Shown: piece after piece, positions 1-7,889 of the stretch
Layout: the number at the start of each line of letters is the position of its first letter
Position numbering within the stretch: the first letter of the stretch is position 1
DNA from: Streptomyces sp. NRRL S-337
GTDB lineage: Bacteria; Actinomycetota; Actinomycetes; Streptomycetales; Streptomycetaceae
Reading direction: 5' to 3'
Assembly (NCBI RefSeq): GCF_000720175.1
Contig: NZ_JOIX01000001.1
Location: 1-64,000 of the forward strand
Length of the DNA: 64,000 nt
Notes under the pieces: model-generated
What the model saw: only the letters and a program-made list of their open reading frames with translations
What the model was told of the DNA's origin: nothing
Database searches by the model: none
Program-made: the position numbers and the translations under genes

Positions 1-96
1 GCCGGAACAGCACCCACAACTCGTCCGGCACCAACCGCTCAACCAGATCCGCCATGCGCAGCTCAACGAGCGATCACGCCATCAGAAACGGCGTCT
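1..96 (-). mobile_element. IS5-type insertion sequence, left-truncated fragment
   Basis: Reading leftward from an ATG at 53-55, the minus strand encodes MADLVERLVPDELWVLFR before running off the window. This resembles the N-terminus of IS5-family transposases common in Streptomyces. The region between that start and about 96 would be the terminal non-coding end of the element. The boundary is inferred from where the neighbouring plus-strand frame begins to resemble a real protein. The element probably inserted into, and removed, the 5' part of the adjacent DUF3883 gene. The family assignment rests on 18 residues only. Confidence 0.5.
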
Positions 97-3000
97 AAGA
101 GCCTCAAGGCGATCGCTGGACGCCTCCTTGCCGCGCCCGAGAAGTTTGCCAAGCGGGGCGAGACCGAGGAGTGGCGTGCGTTCCTGCTGGAGGCCGGGGT
201 GGCCGACGGGCTGGTCCCGGTCAGGTCCTCCGACGCCTTGAGCTGGGTAGAGCAAGGCCGGGAGCTCAGCCCTCGGCATTTGGTCCGCATGGCGAAGGTG
301 TCTGCCGAGGTGCAGGAGCAGTGGGAGCCGTACGTCCACTGGCCCGGTGTCTACTACCCCCGGACGCCGTACCGGGGAACCCCCGCCTGGCGGCTCCCCG
401 GCCAGGACGTCGTCGGACGCCTTGGCCGGGAGGCCCGGCTGGCGTACGCACGGCTTGTCCTGCATGGCCTGGCCAGCTGGGAGGATGCGAGGTTCGCCAG
501 CGTCTGGACCAGTGCCGGCAGCCACAGTTCCCCGGACAGGGAACGGGCCCCGACCCCGCTCGGCGCCTTCGTCCGGGAGCAGCCATGGCTCCCGGTGCGG
601 GGCCGCGACCGGGCCGTCCGGTTCGTCCGGCCGGCTGACGCCTGGCACTGCCCGCCTGGGCTGGAGGAGGAGCCCTCGTACGCGCCGACCGTCGACCATC
701 GGGTGCGCCACCTTCTGGAACGCGGGAAGGCGGGCGACCGCCGTCGGGAGATGCAACTGCCGACCTGGGACGACCCCCGGGACAGCGCCCGCCTCATCGC
801 CGCGCTGGGACGGCTCGCGGCGGAGGGGGCACTGGGGGCAGAGGACCGGCCCGCCGCGCAGCGCGCCAACGAACGCGCATGGAAGCACCTCGTACGGCGG
901 CCCCATCCCGCACTGCCCAAGGGCGCCAGGCTGCTCGCTGAGTCCGGGGACCGGCTGATCAGCGTACCGCTGTCCGCCCTGGACGGCAGGGAGAGCGATG
1001 GCGATGGTGATGCCGGGACCGTGCTCTACATCAGCGGTGAACGCGACAGCCTGACGGCCCTGCTGATACGGGAGATGGCGCGCCCCCTGCTCACCCTGCC
1101 CGGTGTATCGGCGAAGGCCGCCGAGCTGCTGGCGGCCGAACACCCCACCACCGTCCGACACACCGACGACCTGATGTTCACGGTGACCGTGGACGGCACA
1201 CGGGTTAACCCCGGGGCCATGGGAGAACCACTGGTCCAGCAGCTGCCCTGGCTCACGCTGGCCGTAAGCGTTCTCTCCGACCACCTGGCGCGCGGCCCCC
1301 GGGCGAGCGAGGCCGAGCTTAGCGAGCTGACGTCCCTGGTCCGGAGCGTACGTCTGCACCGCTACCGCTCCTGGGACATCGAGCTCGACGGCCGGCCCGT
1401 GACGTTGCCGGGCCGCCTCGGCGGAGTCCTGCCGATACCCGATCCGAAGCATCCGCTCGTCCTCGCCCCGGCAGGCGAGCCGGCCTGGCCCGAGACCACC
1501 CGCATCGTGGTGGCGGTCGCCGAGCTGCTGGGACGGCGGGAGTTCGGCGACCGGCTGCGCCTCGCCGCCCACCAGCTCGCTTCCCGCCACGCCGACCTGC
1601 GCGACCCGGGCCAGGAGGAGCTCGCCGACGCCCTGGAAGTCACAGTCCACCAGGTCGAGGAGACACGCCTCCGGATCGACGGGGCCATCGGCGTGGTCCT
1701 GGAGCGCTGCCGGCCCTTCCTCGTCCACCTGCTCGGCACGGAGACGGCGAACTCGCTGTTCCTGCCGCCGCCGGGCGACACCCGGGAGTTCCAGACTCAC
1801 CTCGAGGAGTACGCCGCCGAGCTCCCGGTCCTCGTATCCGAGTTCATCGCCAGAGCCCGCGCGGCCCGCGGTACGGACGAACTGCGGCGCGACCTGGGCA
1901 TCGGATTCGCCGAGCTGAACGACACCCTGCGCACGATGAGCCCGCCCCTGGAACCGGTCAGCCACGCCGACGAGCATGAGGAGGCACTCCGCACCTACCT
2001 GGACCTGCGCAAGAAGGAGCTCGTCAACCGGCTGCGCTGGGCAGTGCTGGAGGACTTCGACGCACGCCGTCCGGTGCCCGACTGGCCCTCGGTCCGAGCC
2101 CTGGACTGGATCACCGCGCCGGAGGCATGGGAGTACACCATGGACACGGCCGACACGGGGAGCCTGGAGGCCCACGTGGAGGAGCAGCTGGCGCTGCGCA
2201 TGGGCCGCCCGGTGCCGTTGCCCCGGTCAGGCGAACGCCTGCCCGCCCCCGACCAGGTACGCGGCGCCAACCTCCGTACGATCACCGGCCTGGCCGCCGA
2301 ACTCGCGGTCCTGGTCAGGGCCGCCGGACACCCGTTGCCCGCGGCCCTGACCGCAGCCGAGCCCGCCGAGGAGGTCACCACGCGGCTGGAGGCCGCGGGC
2401 GCGCTCGACTTCCGACACTTGTCCCCCACCGACGTCGTCGGCTGGCTAGCGGCCCTCGGCCAGTGGCCCGACGGGATGGCGGTGGCGACGGATCCCGAAC
2501 GGCACGGGCTGTCCGGGGCCGACCTGGACCGTGTGCGCAACGCGGCGGAACATGAGCGCCGCGAACGGGAGCGCAAACGGCGGTCGATCTCCGTCGGCGG
2601 CCGCGACTTCGACGTGCACTCAGGCGACTTCACCGCCCTCACCCGCGAACTCGACCGGGTCCTGCAGAGCGGCTCGGCGCCGGGCATCACCGCCGCCGGG
2701 CCGCTCCGCTTCACGGACCCCCGTCCCCAGACCGGGCGCACCCAGGCCACCGGTCGCACCCGCGGGTGGCGGTACGGGGGCGGTACGGAGAGCGGGCTGA
2801 CCACGGCCCAGCGGGAGGCCATCGGGTACGTGGGTGAGTGGTACGCATACCAGTGGCTGTGTGCGCGCTACCCGGACCACATGGACGAAACATGCTGGGT
2901 GTCGGGCAACCGCCGCAAAGCCTTCCCCGGCCCGTCCGGCGACGACGGCCTCGGGTTCGATTTCCGGGTCGGCTCCGGCAGCCAGCCCTACCTGTACGAG

Positions 3001-3225
3001 GTGAAGGCGACCGGGGGCGAAGGCGGCCGCTTCGAGCTGGGGGAGAGCGAGGTCCGCGCGGCCCGCCAGCACGCGGGCAACGACCGCTGGCGCCTCCTGG
3101 TGGTCACACACGCCCTCACCCCTCACAAGATGGCCATCCAGATGCTCCCCAACCCCTACGGAAAGCGCGGCCGGGGCCGCTACCGGGAGGAGGGCGGGGC
3201 ACTGCGGTTCTCGTACCTGCTGTGA
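97..3225 (+). pseudogene. DUF3883 (NOV C-terminal) protein, 5' truncated
   Basis: The frame is open from the IS junction to a TGA at 3223-3225, about 1042 codons. A GTG at 199 gives 1008 residues, but the frame upstream also reads like protein (SLKAIAGRLLAAPEKFAKRG), so 199 is unlikely to be the original start. The last 140 residues match the DUF3883 pattern: YVGEWYAYQWL, DDGLGFDFRV, YLYEVKAT, then FELGESEVRAA. DUF3883 has a nuclease-like fold and often ends large Streptomyces proteins that start with a sacsin/Hsp90-like ATPase domain. I infer that such an N-terminus was lost to the IS. The central 700 residues have no motif I recognise. The remaining frame is undamaged, so the loss is recent or the fragment is still translated from 199. 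Confidence 0.6.
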
Positions 3226-3474
3226 CCCTGACGTTCAACTCCAGCGCGAGTTGAGTCGGGGTTGCACGTCAAGGTCAGAACTGGCCGAGAGGAATCTGGT
3301 AGCAGTCGCTGGACGAGGGCGCCGGCCTGGTCGCAGAAGGTACAGACGCCTTCGTGGGTCGATCCGCAGTCGAAGCAGGTTCAGGAGTCCTCTTCCGGTG
3401 AGTTGGCTATCGGGGTGCTGATCACGGAGTAGGAGCCGCAGCTGCCGCAGCCGGTTAGGGCACCACCTCCTTGC

Positions 3475-3937
3475 GTGACGCCTGCCCGTCAATACGCCAA
3501 GGACTCCGCAGTCAAGGCCGACACTCAGGCGATCAACGAGCTCAAGGCCGTCCTGGTCATAGCCGACCCCGCCCTGTGGGAACGGCTGTCGACCCTCGGC
3601 AACGTCGAGCTGTTCCGTACCTGCGCGCATCTGAGCCCGCCCGACGGTGGGGGAGACGAGGACGCGGTGGCCCATGCCGCTCACATGACGTTGCGCATGC
3701 TCGCCGAGCGCATCGAACAGCTCACCCGTGCAGATCGACGAGCTAAACCAATGCCTGGCCCGGCTCGTCGAACGCCATGCTCCAGAGCTACTGGCACCGG
3801 TGGGCATCGGCCCGGACAGGGCAGTCACGCTGCTGATTACCGTGGGAGACGAACCCGAGCGGCTGGGCACGGAGACGTCGTTCGCTGCGCTGTGGAGAAG
3901 CGACTGCTCCGCCTCGCCACATAGGACACCGTCTTAG
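3475..3937 (+). pseudogene. IS110-family transposase fragment, frameshifted
   Basis: Two overlapping frames together read as the middle of an IS110-type transposase. The first carries DTQAINELKAVLV and MTLRMLAERIEQLT. After a frameshift near 3728 the second continues with IDELNQCLARLV, LLAPVGIGPDRAV and TETSFAAL. The N-terminal DEDD catalytic half and the last part of the C-terminal domain are both missing, so it cannot be active. The IS1380 element begins right after the fragment, so this is IS-on-IS decay. The flanking 3226-3474 has no supportable gene. Confidence 0.7.
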
Positions 3938-5601
3938 CCTCGCGCTTTCATGAAGCGGGCTATCCGACAGGTGGTCAGGTAAGAGAAAAGTGCCTCTGAC
4001 CAGCAAGAATGAGGATTATCTAGGTCCTTGTTCCCGCTGAGTCGAGAGGCACTTTCCAGGTGAAGAATCCTACAGGGTCCTACCCCCGTGTCCTTGTCCA
4101 GAGTGACGGCCGAGCCGTGCTCTCGCAGGCAGGTTCGGTCCTGCTGGTCGAAACTGTCCGCAAGACTGGTCTTGACCAGGCCATATCCGCAGCGCTCGCC
4201 CCCTGGCGGAAGCCGCGGGCGGTCCACGACCCGGGCAAGATCGTCCTGGACGCCGCGCTGGCGGTCGCGCTCGGCGGGGACTGCCTCGCCGACATCGCGA
4301 TGCTGCGGGCCGAGTCGGCCGTGTTCGGACCGGTCGCCTCCGACCCGACGGCCTCCCGCCTGATCGATACCCTCGCCACTGCGGGCGAGAAGGCACTGAC
4401 CGCCATCCGCACCGCGCGATCCGAAGTGCGTCAACACGCCTGGACGTTGGCCGGCAAGCGAGCACCGGACACCAGTGGGCAGGTGATCGTGGACCTGGAC
4501 GGAGTCCTGGTCGTCTCCCACTCCGACAAGCAGGATGCCACCCCGACCTGGAAGAAGACCTACGGACACCACCCACTGATGGGGTTCGTCGACCACGGGC
4601 CCGGCGGGACCGGCGAACCCGTCGCCGCTCTGCTCCGTCCCGGGAACGCGGGCTCGAACACTGCCGCCGACCACATCACAACCGCCCGTCTCGCCCTCGC
4701 TCAACTGCCCAAGAACTACCGGCGCGGACGGCAGACCTTGATCCGCTGCGACTCCGCAGGCGGCACCCACGAGTTCGTCTCCTGGCTTTCCCAGCGCGGG
4801 CGCTGGCTGTCCTACTCCGTTGGCATGGTGATCAACGAAACCATCCACCAGCACGTCCTCAAGATCCCGGCATCGGTATGGACCCCGGCCGTCGAGTCGG
4901 ACGGCGAGGCCCGCGACGGGGCCTGGGTCGCCGAACTCACCGGCGACGTGCTCGAGGGCTGGCCGAAGGGGATGCGGTTGATCGTTCACAAGGAACGTCC
5001 GCATCCCGGAGCCCAGTTGAGGATCACCGACGCCGACGGCATGCGGATCACCTGTTTCGCCACCAACACCGCCGGCCGTCCCATCGCCGAACTCGAGCTC
5101 CGTCACCGGCTGCGGGCCCGGGCCGAAGACCGGATCCGGGCTGCCCGCGCGACCGGTCTGCGCAACCTGCCCCTGCACGACACCGCCCAGAACAAGGTGT
5201 GGCTGGAGATCGTCCAGCTCGCGCTCGACCTGCTGGCCTGGATGCCCATGCTCGCTCTGACCGGGAAAGCTCGGCTCTGGGAACCCCGCCGGCTTCGGCT
5301 CCGCCTCCTCTCCGCAGCCGCCCAGCTCGTCACGACCGGCCGGCGTCGCATCCTCCGCCTCGCCCGACACTGGCCGTGGACCGGCGAGATCACCACAGCT
5401 CTCGCACGTCTCGCTCTCCTACCAAAGCCCGGCTGACCAGCGACTCTTAGCCCCTACGAGGAGCACCGCCACGACCGGAACAGTGGAACCCGGCGCCCAC
5501 CCGACGCGACACTCGGGCTGTCGGCCTGCCCGCCCTCAGCCACCGAAAGCGAAATGGTCCGCCGACTCCGTCAGCGGACCATCACGAAAGATCGAGGCTA
5601 A
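3934..5601 (+). mobile_element. IS1380-family insertion sequence, apparently complete
   Basis: The element is about 1.67 kb with imperfect terminal inverted repeats. The left end (3934) reads TTAGCCTCGCGCTTTCATGA. The right end, read inward from 5601 on the other strand, is TTAGCCTCGATCTTTCGTGA. These match at 17 of 20 positions. It carries one transposase gene. An inverted repeat at 5553-5582 downstream of that gene (ATGGTCCGC...GCGGACCAT) may be a transcription terminator. I find no convincing target-site duplication, so either the ends are off by a few bases or the copy has recombined. It sits directly beside the decayed IS110 fragment. Confidence 0.75.
4060..5436 (+). CDS. IS1380 family transposase
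   Basis: A 458-residue DDE transposase, the normal length for the family. It should cut and join the ends of the element at 3934-5601. Visible landmarks are the first catalytic region VIVDLDGVLV (Asp145/Asp147) and a second Asp231 in LIRCDSAGG. Further on there are typical IS1380 segments such as TYGHHPLMGF and LLRPGNAGSNTA. The start is taken as the GTG at 4060, 126 bases inside the left end. No frameshift or internal stop is present, so it looks functional. Confidence 0.85.
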   Translation: MKNPTGSYPRVLVQSDGRAVLSQAGSVLLVETVRKTGLDQAISAALAPWRKPRAVHDPGKIVLDAALAVALGGDCLADIAMLRAESAVFGPVASDPTASRLIDTLATAGEKALTAIRTARSEVRQHAWTLAGKRAPDTSGQVIVDLDGVLVVSHSDKQDATPTWKKTYGHHPLMGFVDHGPGGTGEPVAALLRPGNAGSNTAADHITTARLALAQLPKNYRRGRQTLIRCDSAGGTHEFVSWLSQRGRWLSYSVGMVINETIHQHVLKIPASVWTPAVESDGEARDGAWVAELTGDVLEGWPKGMRLIVHKERPHPGAQLRITDADGMRITCFATNTAGRPIAELELRHRLRARAEDRIRAARATGLRNLPLHDTAQNKVWLEIVQLALDLLAWMPMLALTGKARLWEPRRLRLRLLSAAAQLVTTGRRRILRLARHWPWTGEITTALARLALLPKPG

Positions 5602-5628
5602 CGGTGATACCAGGAGCTGCCGGTAGTC

Positions 5629-5678
5629 GTTGAACCCGGCGGTAGCAAGCGTCAAGTCCTGCTACCGACGGGTTCAAC
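5629..5678. repeat. Near-perfect 19-bp-arm inverted repeat
   Basis: The left arm 5629-5647 (GTTGAACCCGGCGGTAGCA) pairs with the right arm 5660-5678 at 18 of 19 positions around a 12-base loop. There is no T-run, so it is not a textbook intrinsic terminator. It lies 28 bases outside the right end of the IS1380 element. It could be a subterminal structure of another lost mobile element, or a strong mRNA hairpin. It has no coding context. Confidence 0.6.
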
Positions 5679-5900
5679 CTCAGCAGCACCGTACTCTGGA
5701 TTCCTCTGACTTACCTGATGAGTCATCAGTTAAGTCAGCATCCAATCAGCATTGCACCGGGATAGTTTTCCGTACCTGCTCCTGGTCGACGGCTTCGCGG
5801 CAGCTTGTTTCGCGCAGATCGCGCAGGTGAGAAGCCTGCTCGCCACGGCGCACGATGTTGTGGAGGGTCTTCGAGTCGAAGGCATGCCGATGTACAGTGA

Positions 5901-5944
5901 ACGACGCCCCTGACCTGCAGAAAGCTGGCGGGGAGTCGTCTTTT
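5901..5944 (+). terminator. Hairpin with T-run just ahead of a panD-like start
   Basis: Arms ACGACGCCCC (5901-5910) and GGGGAGTCGT (5930-5939) pair with one mismatch around a 19-base loop, then CTTTT follows. This is the form of an intrinsic terminator. A Shine-Dalgarno AGGAG follows at once, then the ATG of the panD-like remnant. The arrangement could therefore be an attenuator or leader hairpin that belonged to that gene. Confidence 0.45.
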
Positions 5945-5955
5945 AGGAGCTAAAA

Positions 5956-5988
5956 ATGCTGCGAACTTTGATCAAGTCCAAGATCTAG
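5956..5988 (+). pseudogene. panD-like 5' remnant (10 codons)
   Basis: ATG at 5956 follows TAGGAGC with good spacing and encodes MLRTLIKSKI, then a TAG at 5986-5988. This closely resembles the conserved start of actinobacterial aspartate 1-decarboxylase (typically MLRTLFKSKIHRATVTQADL), which makes beta-alanine for pantothenate. After the tenth codon the similarity stops (TAG CGT TTG GGT). I infer that only the leader and first codons of a panD copy remain. A chance match over ten residues cannot be excluded. Confidence 0.4.
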
Positions 5989-6177
5989 CGTTTGGGTGTT
6001 TCTACAGGTCAGAGCCCTGATCGCCGCCTCCAGGTCAGCAAACGGTCAGCATCGTGCCGGACCGCCTTCCGGCTTGCGCCGGGCGGATTGCCGCCCACTG
6101 GCGCGCAGCAGGGCATTGCTTTGCTCCCAGCTTGCTTTCAGGTTCCTCGCAGCCGTGGCTGAGGTGGTGCGCCCAGG

Positions 6178-7034
6178 TTGAGATGCATGAGATCGCGCAA
6201 GCCCAGGACGTTCTTGATGAACGGGAGCCGCGCGGTCGTACTGCTGGCGGGGGGCGGCTTGTCGTACGCCTTCGTGGGGGACAGCGATGCGGCGGGCAGC
6301 ACGGCGCGTACGGTCGCGGTGGCGCGGAGCAGTGTGGAGCGCATGGTGCCGGCGTCAGACCGATGAGCTGAGTTTCGGCGCGTCGGGCAAGGTGACGAAG
6401 ATCAGCGTCAAGGTCGGTGACACGGTGAAGGCCGGTCAGGTCCCGCGACGATCGACGCGACGACGAGCCTGTCCCAGCTCACTGCGGCCAAGGCGCAGGC
6501 GAGCGCGGCGGAGAGTGTGCTGTCGGCGGCCACGTCGAACCTCATAGCCGCGCAGGAGCGTCTCGCACAGGCGCAGAGCTCTTCCCGCGCCCGAAGCGGA
6601 GGAGCAGGGCTCGGGCCCTTCTCAGGGAGGCGCTGGTTCGGTCGCTTCGGCTCAGGCGGATGTGGAGTCCGCGCAGGCGCAGGTCGCGACGGCTCAGGCG
6701 CAGCGGTCCTCGGCGAAGGCCGCGGTGACGGCTGCTGAGGAGGCGGTGGGTAACACGGAGCTGAAGGCTCCGCGGGCGGGCACGGTGGTGCAGGTCAACG
6801 GTGCGGTCGGCCAGTCGGTGGGGCAGGGCTCGACCGCCCCGACTACATCGTCGGCGTCGGCGTCGGGCGGCAAGGGCTCGACCGGAGGCACGGGTGCGGG
6901 ATTGGACACGGCGGCGTCGGGTGCGGCGGAAGGCGCGACGATCGCCGACGGGTTCATCGTCATCAGCAACCTGGGAACCTTCCAGCTGGCCGCGCAGGTC
7001 AACGAGGCGGATGCGGCCCTGGTCGAGGTCGGGC
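6178..7034 (+). pseudogene. HlyD/MacA-type efflux adaptor, multiply frameshifted
   Basis: The parts of an RND/ABC efflux periplasmic-adaptor-like protein are present but spread over several frames. A membrane anchor (RKPRTFLMNGSRAVVLLAGG) comes first, then the biotinyl-like half LSFGASGKVTKISVKVGDTV. A coiled-coil hairpin with AAKAQASAAESVLSAA and ESAQAQVATAQAQ follows, and finally the returning half NTELKAPRAGTVVQVNGAVG. Frame changes occur near 6357, 6442 and 6590. Similarity ends at ADAALVEVG, where an IS481-like piece begins, so the C-terminal third is missing. In Streptomyces such genes normally precede an ABC transporter pair, which is absent. Confidence 0.7.
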
Positions 7035-7067
7035 ATGAACGGTCAGCCGGGCATTGCGGTAAGACAC
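7035..7067 (-). mobile_element. Possible IS481-family transposase N-terminal remnant
   Basis: On the minus strand a GTG at 7065-7067 starts VSYRNARLTVH. This resembles the usual N-terminus of IS481-family transposases (MSHRNARLTVHGR...). The similarity ends exactly where the efflux pseudogene stops at about 7034. I take it as the fused end of a deleted IS481 copy. The bases from 7068 to the next gene would be its outer end and unrelated spacer. Support is only 11 residues. Confidence 0.35.
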
Positions 7068-7257
7068 GAAGACATCTGTGCGGTGCAGTCCTGGACCACG
7101 CTCCATCTCCCGCTCGCGGGTGCGCTTGTTGCCGCTTGGAAGGTTCGTCGACTCCGTTGGACAGGCGTAGTGGGCAGGGGCACGATGGTGATCAGGTTGG
7201 CACGGTGTATGGACCGGTCGGCCTTGCGGTCGTGCCTGGCGGCAGAGGAGGCACCTT

Positions 7258-7872
7258 ATGGCCTTTGGTATCTCGTTCGAGCCGACGTTCAAGCACACGC
7301 CCTGGGTCGACGCCGTGGACCGGGTCGCCGCCGGCGGTGACAACGGGTTCAACATCCGCTTCCAGCGCCTGGAAGCGGACCTGGGCATGGTCGGCAGGCG
7401 CTTCACCGATGTCAGCGCCGCGCTGGACGCGCTCGCCGCGACCGCGGAAGTAGTGCGCAGCGTCAATATCGCGCCCGTGCTGAGCGCGGTCGGGCCGGCG
7501 GGGTGGGATATCTCGACCGCGGGCGAGGCGAGCAAGCCGCCCGAGTCCGACGAGGCCCAGGGCGCTGTGCCCGTCACGCTGCCGGCCAGTGGTGCGATCA
7601 CAGGTTTCCGGGCGTTCGGCAGGTGCAGCGGGACGGGCAAGCTGAAGGTCGACCTGGTGCGGCGCAAGCTGACCGGGGGCGCTGAGACGAAGATCGTGCA
7701 GATCGTCGCACAGCCCGACCAGGCGTTCCCGCCCGAAAAGGCTCCCGCCCCGGCCGACGCGGTGATCGATGCCGGCGCGTCCTACTTCATCGTCGCCCAC
7801 ACCGACGGCGCCGCGAAGGAGGACACCATGGTGCTCACCGGCTTCCAGGTGACGTACAAGGAAACACGCTGA
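7258..7872 (+). CDS. Tail-locus accessory protein of unknown function (204 aa)
   Basis: No family recognised. The ATG at 7258 follows a strong AGAGGAGG ribosome site. The first half (MAFGISFEPTFKHTPWVDAV, then RFQRLEADLGMVGRRF) looks like a small helical attachment region. The second half (about 90-204) is rich in beta-strand-like alternation, for example ASGAITGFRAFGR and YFIVAHTDGA, ending in VLTGFQVTYKETR. This would fit a beta-sandwich fibre or decoration domain. It converges on the last baseplate gene, and the two stop codons fall within one hairpin, so both appear to belong to the particle locus. No signal peptide or membrane segment is visible. Confidence 0.55.
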   Translation: MAFGISFEPTFKHTPWVDAVDRVAAGGDNGFNIRFQRLEADLGMVGRRFTDVSAALDALAATAEVVRSVNIAPVLSAVGPAGWDISTAGEASKPPESDEAQGAVPVTLPASGAITGFRAFGRCSGTGKLKVDLVRRKLTGGAETKIVQIVAQPDQAFPPEKAPAPADAVIDAGASYFIVAHTDGAAKEDTMVLTGFQVTYKETR

Positions 7873-7889
7873 GCCCCCGTCAGGGGCTC
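7871..7889. terminator. Bidirectional hairpin between convergent genes
   Basis: GAGCCCC (7871-7877) and GGGGCTC (7883-7889) form a perfect 7-bp stem with a five-base loop. It overlaps the stop of the 204-residue gene (plus strand) and contains the stop of the 783-residue gene (minus strand, 7880-7882). There is no long T-run, as is common in Streptomyces. It probably ends transcription of both units. Confidence 0.55.

Larger units (their letters stand above)
5602..6177. other. Decayed spacer between IS1380 and an efflux pseudogene
   Basis: About 580 bases with no intact gene. It contains a strong inverted repeat (5629-5678), a second hairpin followed by a T-run (5901-5944) and a ten-codon panD-like remnant (5956-5988). 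All are listed separately. The minus strand at about 5750-5900 has a short protein-like stretch (SKTLHNIVRRGEQASHL) that I cannot assign. The mosaic pattern suggests repeated insertion and deletion. Confidence 0.5.

Noticed and set aside
3934..5370. 478-codon minus-strand frame inside the IS1380 element
   Set aside because: Antisense of the transposase and shares the IS ends. Transposase motifs are on the plus strand.
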